From Parendozoicomonas callyspongiae (GTDB taxonomy: Bacteria; Pseudomonadota; Gammaproteobacteria; Pseudomonadales; Endozoicomonadaceae): a DNA stretch of 64,000 nt. Below are positions 1-8,356 of this stretch, in pieces. Each line of letters begins with the position of its first letter. Position 1 is the first letter of the stretch. The DNA lies in assembly GCF_023502345.1 (NCBI RefSeq), contig NZ_JAMFLX010000003.1, positions 1 through 64,000 of the forward strand, in the 5' to 3' direction. The position numbers and the translations under genes were made by a program. The notes beneath the pieces are model-generated. The model searched no databases and was not told where the DNA came from. It saw only the letters and a list, made by a program, of their open reading frames with translations.

Positions 1-30
1 CTTTTTAACAGTTTTTTCCTCTCAGGGCTG

Positions 31-138
31 TTAGAGAGTCATCAGAATCCTGGCCAGCATCAGGGCGGATACAGTACCGATAGCGGAACCGAAAATACCC
101 ATGATCAGACAGACATATCCAGCCAAACCAATGAGGAA
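31..138 (-). other. short open segment, possible gene remnant
   Basis: Downstream of the minus-strand gene that ends at 177 there is an open stretch of 35 codons closed by TAA at 31-33. It encodes one strongly hydrophobic helix rich in Gly, Ile, Leu and Ala, ending in ARILMTL. A stop lies immediately upstream and there is no good start codon or ribosome binding site. It may be the tail of a decayed membrane protein, or chance. I see nothing else in the first 176 bases. Confidence 0.2.
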
Positions 139-176
139 TCAATTGGTATCTGACCAATGTCTTTTGTCGACAAAGT

Positions 177-1409
177 TCACCCAGTCACTTCAAACTTCAG
201 ACCTGCAAAGTGTTTAAGCCGGTCAAACATCCTTTCATCAAAAATTGAAGCCGGGGTCCAGAAGCCTCCTCCACATTCACTTCTTTCAATATCACAGGCA
301 AGAGAAAGCCCTGCCTGTCCAAGCATTCTGGCAGTTGACCCATACCCCGGATCACGGTCACCCGTGACTTTTACCTGGATCTCCTTGCCATCAACAGTCC
401 ATCCCTTGAAACGAAGATCATAAAAACCATTTTCTTGCGCTTTGGGTGAAGGCCCTTCTCCAGGTTCGGGTAACAGGAATTTCTGCATTATCCATCGCGC
501 TGGTTTTATTGCGGCACCGGCAAAGAAAGATGTTAAACCCGCAACCAATGTCATGGCAGCCCACCTCCCTTTCAAACCATGACCAGTCATCACGGCCTCG
601 TCATAAAGGAAATAGTTTCCATAGGCATGGCCAAGTAGAGCGTTGGTGCGATGCACAACTCTGGTATTCAGGGCAGCCATAATGAAAGGTGCTGTCCAGG
701 ATTGAAAATCCTGATCATAAACTGCAAATCTGGTTTCAGGCTGGCGGATTGTGAAGCCATGACCATCTGGACACAGTGAGTAATGGTTAGCCAACTCCCT
801 GCGCATGTCAGCATTAAACGTAGCCTCTTTAACTACATTGATAATGCTGGCCACTGTTCCCCCGGAAGCCCCACCCTTTGCAGCTTTAAGACGCATTTTG
901 ACCGCACTGCAGGTTACTCCAAATCTTTCTTTCGCCTGCTTCTGCAGATATGCCACACCAAGATCAAAGGGAATCGAGTCAAAACCGCAGCAGCTTACAA
1001 TTCGGGCACCACTCTTTCTGGCAGTTTTTTCATACCGGCTGATCATCAGCCTGATCCACGGTAGCTCGCCGGCCAGATCACAGTAATCAGTTCCAGTCTC
1101 AGCACAGCATTTCACCAGTGTTTCGCCATGGAGTGCATAAGGGCCAACAGTTGAAATCACCACTTTGGCTTCCTCACACATCCTTCTCAATGCTGCTTCA
1201 TCGGATGCATCAGCCACAATGATGGGAATATCTTCAGCCCCGGTAATAGCGTTTCTGACTCTTTGGAGTTTGGGCTCTGAACGACCAGCCATGGCCCAAA
1301 GGATGGGTTTACTGCTACAGGAAAGATGCTGAACGAAATACCTGACAAGTATCTGACCGACAAAGCTGGTTGCACCAAAGACGATGAGGTCATATCGGGG
1401 AGTTGTCAT
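177..1409 (-). CDS. saccharopine dehydrogenase-like NAD(P)-binding oxidoreductase
   Basis: This 410-residue protein opens with a Rossmann fold. The glycine-rich motif VFGATSFVGQ lies at about residues 11-20, and an ISTVGPYALHGE segment typical of the saccharopine dehydrogenase / trans-acting enoyl reductase family follows near residue 85. Family members are NAD(P)-dependent oxidoreductases, several tied to lipid or polyketide reduction, but the substrate here cannot be told. The central to C-terminal part has a hydrophobic patch near residues 285-300 that may touch membrane. It stands alone, with no operon partner on its strand. The length fits the family, and ATG at 1407-1409 is taken as the start. 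Confidence 0.8.
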   Translation of the reverse strand: MTTPRYDLIVFGATSFVGQILVRYFVQHLSCSSKPILWAMAGRSEPKLQRVRNAITGAEDIPIIVADASDEAALRRMCEEAKVVISTVGPYALHGETLVKCCAETGTDYCDLAGELPWIRLMISRYEKTARKSGARIVSCCGFDSIPFDLGVAYLQKQAKERFGVTCSAVKMRLKAAKGGASGGTVASIINVVKEATFNADMRRELANHYSLCPDGHGFTIRQPETRFAVYDQDFQSWTAPFIMAALNTRVVHRTNALLGHAYGNYFLYDEAVMTGHGLKGRWAAMTLVAGLTSFFAGAAIKPARWIMQKFLLPEPGEGPSPKAQENGFYDLRFKGWTVDGKEIQVKVTGDRDPGYGSTARMLGQAGLSLACDIERSECGGGFWTPASIFDERMFDRLKHFAGLKFEVTG

Positions 1410-1633
1410 AAGTCAGGCCTTGGTTGTTTTTATTTTGCCTGATATTAAGGTTTACACCAGTGACGTCCTGATACCATAGCATTTACCTGATAACTTTTAT
1501 CAAAAATCGTTCTGGTCAAGCTGTGATAACAAAACTGTCAGCCAGGGTAACTCTATGGAGCTGATCTGGCATCAAAACCTGCCCTTATCTGTCAAATGTG
1601 GTTTACAGGATTTCAGCATAAGAGACAGGGACT

Positions 1634-3289
1634 ATGCAGGTACATGCCACAGCAGGAGGCGCATCCTCTTCACTACTTCTTGACAAAAAACTCAGAAAGA
1701 AAGTCAGAACTTTTATGAGGACCATTAAAGGAACATCTCCCTTAACTGTCAGACGAAGGATGATGCAAGGGCTTCTTAAAGGCCAAATAGAACTGAAGGA
1801 AGGCACTTATATTTTTTCTGGGCTGACAGATCACCAGTTGGGTGTAAAGGAGCCTATGCGCGGCGCTTTGATTGGCAAAGCCAGAAAGAAAATACAACGA
1901 TCAACTGCTGAGTACAGATCCCCTTGCGTAAGTACTTACTATGAGAAAGGAACACCTATTCCAGATGAACGGGAATTCCAGAAAGCCGACAAGGATGACA
2001 AAAAAACAGAAACGAAAGCTGATCAAAAAACTGTTGTTAAAAAGAAAGTTCTTGAGCTCAATGGAGAGCATACTTGTTACAGCTTCACCAAGTGTGATTT
2101 AGAGACTTATGAAACAAGTTACTTTATTCCCAGCCCAGAATGCAAAAAGAAAACTGACTTTCTTTCTTTAATAAATAAAACAGAATGGTGTGTCCAGGTT
2201 GCCTGTAAAAAGAGGGGAACACTTCCTATCGAGATCGTTAAACCACATAGCGTTGTTACCCTGCGAACCAATGGATCTAAGCACGCTCCAAAATGGCTGG
2301 TAGCTCACCGGTCATGTTTTGAACCAGTTGAGCAACCCGCATTTCAACACAACCCTCAATTGAAAGAGCTGAAACCGATAACACAAGAAAAAGTAAATAA
2401 CGCAGAAGCGCAAAACACTGGAGAGCTGCACTTAAACAAAAAAGTCATGTGCAAACTTTTTCAGGACGAAACAGATACAAAATTGAAGTTTGCCCAATCA
2501 AAAGAAGCTTTACTTGAGAATCTGTCACAAATAAAGGAGTTCTCTTTAGAGAATAAAAACAGCACTCATGTCATGCTTGTTGAAAACGACTTTTGTCACA
2601 CTTCTGGCTTAATTATTCGAGTAACAAACCACCCGACTAAAACTTGTGAGGTCTTTTTTCTCGAGACCCTCCATCCGAAGAGCAATATCGCAACAACTAT
2701 GCGTGAACTCGTTTGTCCCCAACTACGGGAGGTTTTCTCTGACTATGCATTGAAAATTGTAGTTCCTGGATTCGCCAATCAATATGACTACACCAGTTGT
2801 GGTGTTATAGCTCTTGATTGGGCAATCAAGAGCTATAAAGATCCTGCTCTTGTCGACAAACTATTCCAAATTGAAACCGCACCATTTAAAGGACAAAGCG
2901 ACATTCTGACAGTGTCAAAGCTTCCCACTGACATGATGGAGTTCTATCAGGGGGAAATGGAGGAATTTGACAAGTGTCTTCTGGAAGGGGGAAACCAAGC
3001 TAAAGCCCTGAAAGAAGCTGTCGAAAGCCAAACAATCGAGATCTCAGATGAAGGTGGAACCACCAAACTGAATGCAGCAGGCTTGCTTGACAGGTATCGC
3101 CTGATTCTCAGATACAGAGCCATACTGGAAGAACAAAGGAAAGGTAAAGATATTGATAGCCAGGAACCCGCTGAAGTTGCTATTGATTCTGATGAAGCCT
3201 CAGATCAAATTCCCACTACCTCAAGGTTGAAAAGGAAAGTATCACATTCTCCAACTCATGATCCTTCCTTTAAAAGAACAAAGCCCTAG
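1634..3289 (+). CDS. predicted clan CE cysteine protease/acetyltransferase effector (Ulp1/YopJ-like)
   Basis: This 551-residue protein has no signal peptide or membrane segment. Its C-terminal half carries a clan CE arrangement: His312 in STHVMLVE, an acidic residue Glu344 in FFLETLHP, and Cys389 in QYDYTSCGVIALDWA, with Gln383 placed for the oxyanion hole. The His-Glu and Glu-Cys spacings (32 and 45) suit either Ulp1-type SUMO proteases (C48) or YopJ-type acetyltransferases (C55), and I cannot separate them. The last 20 residues hold two basic clusters (LKRKV and FKRTKP), resembling a bipartite nuclear localisation signal. The N-terminal part is Lys-rich and of unknown function. Base use is more A-rich than in neighbouring core genes. 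A purine-rich stretch, AGAGACAGGG, precedes the ATG. A host-directed secreted effector is inferred. Confidence 0.65.
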   Translation: MQVHATAGGASSSLLLDKKLRKKVRTFMRTIKGTSPLTVRRRMMQGLLKGQIELKEGTYIFSGLTDHQLGVKEPMRGALIGKARKKIQRSTAEYRSPCVSTYYEKGTPIPDEREFQKADKDDKKTETKADQKTVVKKKVLELNGEHTCYSFTKCDLETYETSYFIPSPECKKKTDFLSLINKTEWCVQVACKKRGTLPIEIVKPHSVVTLRTNGSKHAPKWLVAHRSCFEPVEQPAFQHNPQLKELKPITQEKVNNAEAQNTGELHLNKKVMCKLFQDETDTKLKFAQSKEALLENLSQIKEFSLENKNSTHVMLVENDFCHTSGLIIRVTNHPTKTCEVFFLETLHPKSNIATTMRELVCPQLREVFSDYALKIVVPGFANQYDYTSCGVIALDWAIKSYKDPALVDKLFQIETAPFKGQSDILTVSKLPTDMMEFYQGEMEEFDKCLLEGGNQAKALKEAVESQTIEISDEGGTTKLNAAGLLDRYRLILRYRAILEEQRKGKDIDSQEPAEVAIDSDEASDQIPTTSRLKRKVSHSPTHDPSFKRTKP

Positions 3290-3497
3290 GAGCCTGGAAT
3301 CTCATGATGAAACCAGTCTCGTGGCACATTTTCCCAATATCTATTCAAGAAACTCTGCTACACCCTATTTTTCTACAATCTGGCTGAAATCTGTTACGAA
3401 AAATATCGGTATCCCTCGATAGTTATATCATAAAAGGGATCTGACCAAAGCCAATAACTGGCTTCGTGCGCAGGCTCTGGCAGAAGCCCAGAGTGAA

Positions 3498-3749
3498 ATG
3501 GGTGAAGATGCACAGAAGCTAATTAGCTTCCTGATCACAGATGATGAGTTCGCCCTCCTGAAACACTATGGGAAGTGGGTTCTTACAACAGATACTCTCC
3601 AGGAGTATTCACAAGATCTCTTTCAATGGTGCGAACATGTCAGAACAAACAGTTCTGACATGCCTTCACAGAAACATCAGTTACTTATGGACTGGCTTCT
3701 GGACTATCGCCTTTCACTCTATGTTTGGGTGGCGGGGCAGAGAAAGTGA
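3498..3749 (+). CDS. hypothetical short protein (doubtful)
   Basis: This is an 83-codon open frame, also open about 25 codons upstream of the ATG without a better start. The predicted peptide is Trp- and Leu-rich with no recognised motif. Its 3' end overlaps the end of the convergent arsJ gene by 36 bases. No clear ribosome binding site is visible. It could be a small gene, the tail of a decayed one, or chance. Confidence 0.25.
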   Translation: MGEDAQKLISFLITDDEFALLKHYGKWVLTTDTLQEYSQDLFQWCEHVRTNSSDMPSQKHQLLMDWLLDYRLSLYVWVAGQRK

Positions 3750-4964
3750 GATAACAGCAGCCAGAGCTACAAACAGAGCGGATATCCACAGGCAAGCCAC
3801 CAGCCCGGCAACCTGGAAGACATAACCGGATAATATGGTTCCGATTAAACGTCCCATAGCGTTGGCCATATAATAAAAACCAACGTCCAGAGACACACCA
3901 TCTTCCTGGGCATAACTGACTATCAGGTAACTGTGCAGAGATGAGTTAACCGCAAAAAGACCACCAAAGATCAACAACCCGCCAACAATAATTGCCTGTA
4001 CCAGAACACCATTTTCATTCGGAATAATCCAAAGCCCCAGAGCAATCAAAGCAGGAATCACAGCCAGTACAGCAGCCCACCACATGGCAGAGAAGCCATC
4101 CGGTGTTTTCCCGGATTCCCGGCCAGTCAGCTTGGGAGTATAGGCCTGGATAAATCCATAACCGATAACCCACAGGGCCATAAACCCACCCACTTCACTG
4201 GTGCTCCAGCCAAAAACATCACCCAGGAAAATCGGTAGTGCAATCACAAACCAGACATCACGGGCACCGAACAAAAACAGCCGGGCAGCGGAGAGTCTGT
4301 TAACAGCAGAACTTTTAGAGAAAATCTCATTGAACTTGGGTTTGGTTTTCGCTTTGCCCAGATCCTGCTTGAGAGTCAGCAGGCAGAACACCCAGACCAT
4401 AGCCAGAACAACGGCCATGGCTAGAACTGCTCCCGAAAACCCAAGCGTTGCCAGCAGGAAGCCGCCAAGGAAAAAGCCGACACCTTTCAAGGCATTTTTC
4501 GAGCCGGTAAGAATAGCCACCCATTTATAGAGTTTTCCTTCTGCACCGCTTTTCACCAGAGTCTTGATAGAGCTTTTGGCGCTCATCTTATTAAGGTCTT
4601 TGGCGATACCAGAAAGCGCCTGAGCCGCCATCACCCAGGGAACTGTCAGCATGGCAGCAGGCACAGTCAGCATCAATAAAGCCACTATCTGCATAAACAG
4701 ACCAATGCTCATGGTTCTATTCAGGCCTACCCGCGCTCCCAGCCAGCCACCAAGCAGGTTGGTGACGACGCCAAAGAACTCATAAAACAGAAACAGGAAC
4801 GCAACTTCCAGCGGGCTGTAACCCAGATGATGGAAATGCAGCACCACCAGCATGCGCAGGGCACCATCGGTCAGGGTAAACGCCCAGTAGTTGCCCGTCA
4901 CAATCAGGTACTGCCGCATATCCGGTGCCAGGCCTTTTAACCCACTGCTTTTCAGCCCACTCAT
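3714..4964 (-). CDS. arsJ: ArsJ, organoarsenical efflux MFS transporter
   Basis: This 416-residue, roughly 12-helix major facilitator has the signature N-terminal region of ArsJ (RQYLIVTGNYWAFTLTDGA, then an FLFYEFFGVVTNL helix and GGWLGARVGLNRT). In characterised bacteria ArsJ exports 1-arseno-3-phosphoglycerate made by a partner GAPDH, so arsenate is removed without reduction. The partner gene lies 28 bases upstream on the same strand, which fits co-transcription and the pathway. Length matches the family. The short N-terminal extension MSGLKSSGLKGLAPD before the conserved part is ordinary. Confidence 0.93.
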   Translation of the reverse strand: MSGLKSSGLKGLAPDMRQYLIVTGNYWAFTLTDGALRMLVVLHFHHLGYSPLEVAFLFLFYEFFGVVTNLLGGWLGARVGLNRTMSIGLFMQIVALLMLTVPAAMLTVPWVMAAQALSGIAKDLNKMSAKSSIKTLVKSGAEGKLYKWVAILTGSKNALKGVGFFLGGFLLATLGFSGAVLAMAVVLAMVWVFCLLTLKQDLGKAKTKPKFNEIFSKSSAVNRLSAARLFLFGARDVWFVIALPIFLGDVFGWSTSEVGGFMALWVIGYGFIQAYTPKLTGRESGKTPDGFSAMWWAAVLAVIPALIALGLWIIPNENGVLVQAIIVGGLLIFGGLFAVNSSLHSYLIVSYAQEDGVSLDVGFYYMANAMGRLIGTILSGYVFQVAGLVACLWISALFVALAAVISLSLPRHPNIE

Positions 4965-4992
4965 AACTTACGTTCCTGTTCCCTGGTACTTT

Positions 4993-6000
4993 TTATTGAT
5001 CAGACAGACCGACTTTCAAAGCCAGTTCCGCAGTACGGTTGGCATAGCCCCACTCGTTGTCGTACCACACGTACAGTTTCACCTGGGTACCGTTGATAAT
5101 CATGGTGGACAGGGCATCGACAACACTGGAACGAGGGTCGGTTTTATAATCGATAGAAACCAGCGGACGCTCTTCAAAACCGAGAATATCTTTCAGCTCA
5201 CCCTCAGCAGCTTCTTTCAGCAAAGCATTAACCTCTTCCGCTGTGGTTTCGCGTTCCACTTCAAAAACACAGTCGGTCAAAGAAGCATTGGCCAGAGGGA
5301 TACGAACAGCATGGCCATTCAAACGACCTTTCAGCTCAGGGAAGATATGAGTGATTGCAGTTGCAGAACCAGTCGTGGTTGGGATCAGGCTCATACCACA
5401 GGCACGGGCACGGCGCAGATCCTTATGGGGCGCGTCCAGAATAGTCTGGGTGTTGGTGATATCGTGAATAGTAGTCATGCTGCCATGGCGAATGCCCAAC
5501 TTTTCATGAATCACTTTAACAACAGGTGCCAGGCAGTTAGTGGTGCAGGATGCTGCCGTCACAATGCGATGCTCGTCAGCGTTATACAGATGATCGTTGA
5601 CACCCATAACGATGTTAAGAACGCCTTCTTCCTTAACCGGAGCAGTCACTACAACCCGCTTAACCCCCTGATCAAGATAGGCCTGAAGCAGCTTTTGAGA
5701 CTTCATAACACCGGAGGCTTCAATAACCAGATCGCAGCCAGACCAGTCGGTCTCACCAATGGTTTTGTTACGACTGGTGGTGATGGTGCTGTCACCAATA
5801 GTGATCTGTTCACCTTCACCGGTTGCTTCGTGGTGCCAGCGACCATGAATAGAGTCAAAAGTCAGCAGGTGAGCAAGAGATGCAGCATCTCCAGCAGGGT
5901 CATTGATATGAACAATATCAATTTCCGGCCAGTCCCAGGCTGCACGAAGGGCCAGACGTCCCATACGGCCAAAGCCGTTAATACCGATTTTAATAGCCAT
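4993..6000 (-). CDS. ArsJ-associated glyceraldehyde-3-phosphate dehydrogenase
   Basis: This 335-residue type I GAPDH has an N-terminal NAD-binding motif [10 protein letters not shown] (residues 6-15), the catalytic cysteine Cys152 in SCTTNC, and the C-terminal [10 protein letters not shown] motif. Glycolytic GAPDH would normally sit with pgk or elsewhere. Here the gene lies between the ArsC-ArsR fusion and arsJ, the known context of the arsenic-resistance GAPDH that turns glyceraldehyde-3-phosphate plus arsenate into 1-arseno-3-phosphoglycerate for ArsJ to export. The arsenic role rests on this context. The gap to arsJ is short and free of a terminator. Confidence 0.92.
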   Translation of the reverse strand: MAIKIGINGFGRMGRLALRAAWDWPEIDIVHINDPAGDAASLAHLLTFDSIHGRWHHEATGEGEQITIGDSTITTSRNKTIGETDWSGCDLVIEASGVMKSQKLLQAYLDQGVKRVVVTAPVKEEGVLNIVMGVNDHLYNADEHRIVTAASCTTNCLAPVVKVIHEKLGIRHGSMTTIHDITNTQTILDAPHKDLRRARACGMSLIPTTTGSATAITHIFPELKGRLNGHAVRIPLANASLTDCVFEVERETTAEEVNALLKEAAEGELKDILGFEERPLVSIDYKTDPRSSVVDALSTMIINGTQVKLYVWYDNEWGYANRTAELALKVGLSDQ

Positions 6001-6065
6001 AACGTTAACTCTCTAAAGCACTCTCAGTTATGTTGCTGTGTTTTCAGGTTTTGATGTTTTTGAAT

Positions 6066-6845
6066 TCAGGTCAGTTCAGGTTCATTTTCAGAAGCACGGA
6101 CACTCAATGCCTTAAGCCTGATCTTTTCATTATTAATAAACGCAGGATTACCAATACGCACGGTTTCCAGAACCAGTTGGCACCAGTCTGGTAGACCATG
6201 AGCAAGATGGTAAAACATCATCTGGCCCTGTCGGCGAACTTCAAGAATGCCGACATCCCTCATCTGGGCCAGATGACGGGAAATTTTTGGCTGGCTCTCA
6301 TTCAAAGCCCCAACCAGTTCAGAGACACACAACTCTTTCTCATCTTCAATCATCATCAGGATACGCAGGCGTGTGCCATCACTTAAGATTTTGAAAAGGT
6401 CGGTTGGTGACTCGAGCGGGGACAGCCGATCCAGCGAGTTAAGCTGCAGGAAAAGCCGGATTTTCTGCTCAAGAAAGCGGGCTGACTCCAGAAATGGTTC
6501 AACACCATCAAGAGGCTTTGGATCAACCATATCCCAGTGCATCAGCGCCTGGGACTCCGGATACGCGGCACATTCCCGACTGGCCTGATCGCACAGGGTT
6601 ATGACGAAGTCAAAGCTCTGTTGCGGCAGCTCCTGCAAAGTTTTGCTGCTCAGGTTTTGGGGCGAAACACTCAATAAATCCAATACCTGATAGACCCGTG
6701 GATCAACGTCCTGTGGGTATGTTCCGGCACTGAATACTTCGAATCTGTCGCCTGCCACCTTTCGGAACAGAGCCTCTGCCAGCTGCGAGCGGGCTGAGTT
6801 ACCAGTACAAAGGAAAAGAATGGAGAACATACAATTATCCGACAC
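6066..6845 (-). CDS. arsenate reductase (ArsC)-ArsR regulator fusion
   Basis: This 259-residue protein joins two domains. Residues 7-135 are a low-molecular-weight-phosphatase-type arsenate reductase, with P-loop CTGNSARS (Cys13, Arg19) and the later pair Cys85 and Cys92 in LCDQASRECAAYP. That is the three-cysteine layout of thioredoxin-linked ArsC, shifted by three from the usual numbers. Residues 145-235 are an ArsR/SmtB winged helix (FKILSDGTRLRIL, ESQPKISRHLAQMRDVGIL). The usual ELCVCDL metal site reads ELCVSEL, so one of the two canonical thiols is missing; As(III) sensing may use other cysteines. GTG at 6843-6845 is taken as the start; ATG at 6828-6830 is an alternative. It heads the GAPDH-arsJ unit. 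Confidence 0.9.
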   Translation of the reverse strand: MSDNCMFSILFLCTGNSARSQLAEALFRKVAGDRFEVFSAGTYPQDVDPRVYQVLDLLSVSPQNLSSKTLQELPQQSFDFVITLCDQASRECAAYPESQALMHWDMVDPKPLDGVEPFLESARFLEQKIRLFLQLNSLDRLSPLESPTDLFKILSDGTRLRILMMIEDEKELCVSELVGALNESQPKISRHLAQMRDVGILEVRRQGQMMFYHLAHGLPDWCQLVLETVRIGNPAFINNEKIRLKALSVRASENEPELT

Positions 6846-6913
6846 AGAACTCTGGCAACAGGCTAACTAAAGCCCTGCTACCGTGAGGTTTGAGTGCATT
6901 GTATCTACTGGAG

Positions 6914-6953
6914 AAATATATGGAATATCATATATACGAAAATCCATATATTT
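6914..6953. promoter_or_regulatory. inverted repeat, candidate ArsR operator/promoter
   Basis: A perfect 11-base inverted repeat, AAATATATGGA at 6914-6924 and TCCATATATTT at 6943-6953, lies 70-110 bases upstream of the ArsC-ArsR fusion start. ArsR proteins bind A/T-rich dyads overlapping their own promoter, so this is the likely autoregulatory site. The spacer is itself A/T-rich and could hold a -10 element. Confidence 0.5.
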
Positions 6954-6960
6954 GGCACGC

Positions 6961-6987
6961 CCAGACCTTCTCAAAAAGAAGGTCTGG
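6961..6987 (-). terminator. hairpin after the phosphatase gene
   Basis: An 11-base perfect stem (CCAGACCTTCT / AGAAGGTCTGG) with a 5-base loop lies 9 bases past the phosphatase stop. There is no clear U-run on either strand, so it may be a weak terminator or a processing or stability hairpin separating the two arsenic transcripts. Confidence 0.45.
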
Positions 6988-6995
6988 TGACTGAG

Positions 6996-7505
6996 TCAGC
7001 TCAACGATTGAGCAAAGGCCTGAATATAGTCCTGATGGGGAACTGGCGTAAGAGCCTTTGGTCGCTGGGATTTCACCAGCAATGAAGCATCTTCAAGGGA
7101 GACACCCCGTTCAAGTAGTATCTGGATGGCAATCAAACCTGTGCGTCCGGAACCGCCCTTACAGTGAATGGCAATATGCTTTCCCTTGCTTAACAGGTCA
7201 TGTACCTGATTACGATATTTATCCCAGCCTTCCCTGAACTCTTCACCCGGAGCCTGATCATCTCGTATCGGAAGATGAAACCATTTCATACCATGCTGAG
7301 TGACTTTCTCATCCAGATCAGAAACGTTATTCCGCTCCATCTCATCAGCCATCATCAAAGTGAGAACAGCCTCCACACCTTCATCCTTCAGCACTATCAA
7401 CGATGCATCCAGCGAAGCTTTTTTGGTTCCGGGGCAAGGTGTCATCCCTATCTTCCCTCCGCAACCCGCGACAGGAACAAACCAGACAGGATGGTCAGTA
7501 GTCAT
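6996..7505 (-). CDS. CDKN3-like dual-specificity/tyrosine phosphatase in arsenic cluster
   Basis: This 169-residue cytosolic protein has a cysteine phosphatase P-loop, HCKGGSGRTG (Cys115, Arg121), preceded by an IRDDQAPG segment that supplies a general-acid Asp. The overall pattern resembles the cyclin-dependent-kinase-inhibitor-3 phosphatase family. It sits between the decayed acr3 and the ArsC-ArsR gene on the same strand, so it is probably part of the arsenic locus, perhaps acting on an arsenylated or phosphorylated metabolite. That role is inference only. ATG at 7503-7505 is preferred over the in-frame TTG at 7521-7523. Confidence 0.75.
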   Translation of the reverse strand: MTTDHPVWFVPVAGCGGKIGMTPCPGTKKASLDASLIVLKDEGVEAVLTLMMADEMERNNVSDLDEKVTQHGMKWFHLPIRDDQAPGEEFREGWDKYRNQVHDLLSKGKHIAIHCKGGSGRTGLIAIQILLERGVSLEDASLLVKSQRPKALTPVPHQDYIQAFAQSLS

Positions 7506-7538
7506 TTTCAGTTTCTCGTTCAATTCAGCTCACAAAGT

Positions 7539-7901
7539 TTAGGCGTTAGCCCCAGCGACAGGAAACATATGTCGTGTTCTGTTGGCATAGACAACCAAAG
7601 CCAGCATGACCGGAACTTCCTCAAGCACACCAACTAAGGCTGCAATAGGTGCAAAGGCAACAATCATAATCAGGTCATTTACCACGACCTGAACCAGAGT
7701 ATAATTTGAATCACCTTTGGTCAGCTGACTCCAGACAAAAACCATGGCTGTGCAGGGAGCAACACCCGGCAGAATCATGCCTGCTATATATTCATCCGCA
7801 AGACTTGATGAAATCCACATACCGTGAAAATGGCGCATAAACAGAACGGTCAGCAATGCCATGGTGAAAGGCTTGATTCACCAGTTAACCGTTAGAGTTA
7901 C
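7539..7901 (-). pseudogene. acr3: degenerate arsenite efflux permease ACR3
   Basis: The remnant encodes ACR3 hallmarks: VNW[13 protein letters not shown] (TGA at 7878-7880), [28 protein letters not shown] with the essential Cys, and [16 protein letters not shown]. It then jumps directly to the normal ACR3 C-terminal segment ([21 protein letters not shown]), omitting about four helices. Upstream of the internal TGA only about seven further matching codons remain before another stop at 7902-7904, so the first helices are gone. An N-terminal loss, a nonsense codon and an in-frame internal deletion make a working permease unlikely. The first usable ATG is at 7860-7862. Confidence 0.85.
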
Positions 7902-8052
7902 TCACTCTCCGCCTATAAGTAACTTCCACCAGCAATAGAGCCTACTGGCATCTCAGACAAGGCTCGAATACAATGCAGTTGTTCGTTTCAAGCTGCAAAC
8001 CTGTTTGTTTCTGTCACAGTACAAACAGTCTCAGTCTGAAACGTTTGGCAAA

Positions 8053-8219
8053 ATGTTCTCAGGACAGGGTGAAATTCCCTACCGGCGGTAAGCTCGTACA
8101 TTATGAGATAAATGTACCCGTAAGCCCGCGAGCGCCCGGCATTAGCTTTTTCTAATGTCAGGGGACAGCAGATCTGGTGAGACTCCAGAGCCGACGGTTA
8201 GAGTCCGGATGGAAGAGAT
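8053..8219 (+). promoter_or_regulatory. FMN riboswitch (RFN element)
   Basis: The sequence shows the conserved RFN core in order: CAGGGTGAAATTCCCTACCG, GGCGGTAAG, a variable arm, AGCCCGCGAGCG, CAGCAGATCTGGTGAGA, CCAGAGCCGACGGTTAGAGT and CCGGATGGAAGAGA. It lies about 140 bases upstream of a RibN-like transporter on the same strand. FMN binding would turn expression down. A CCCGGTG/CACCGGG stem at 8233-8259 just past the aptamer may be part of the expression platform; no strong U-run follows, so translational control is possible. Confidence 0.95.
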
Positions 8220-8356
8220 AACGGCCGCCTCTCCCGGTGTTTTTCTTACAAGCACCGGGCTGGACCTATGGTCAGGGATTTATACTTTTCAGTCTGACCA
8301 ACCGCCCAAACCGCTGCCGATGATCTGTCCTGACACGATAAACAGGAGTTTCTGTC

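Noticed and set aside
4891-6054. A 387-codon open frame on the plus strand
   Set aside because: It is antisense to the GAPDH gene and the arsJ start; the translated sequence has no family features.
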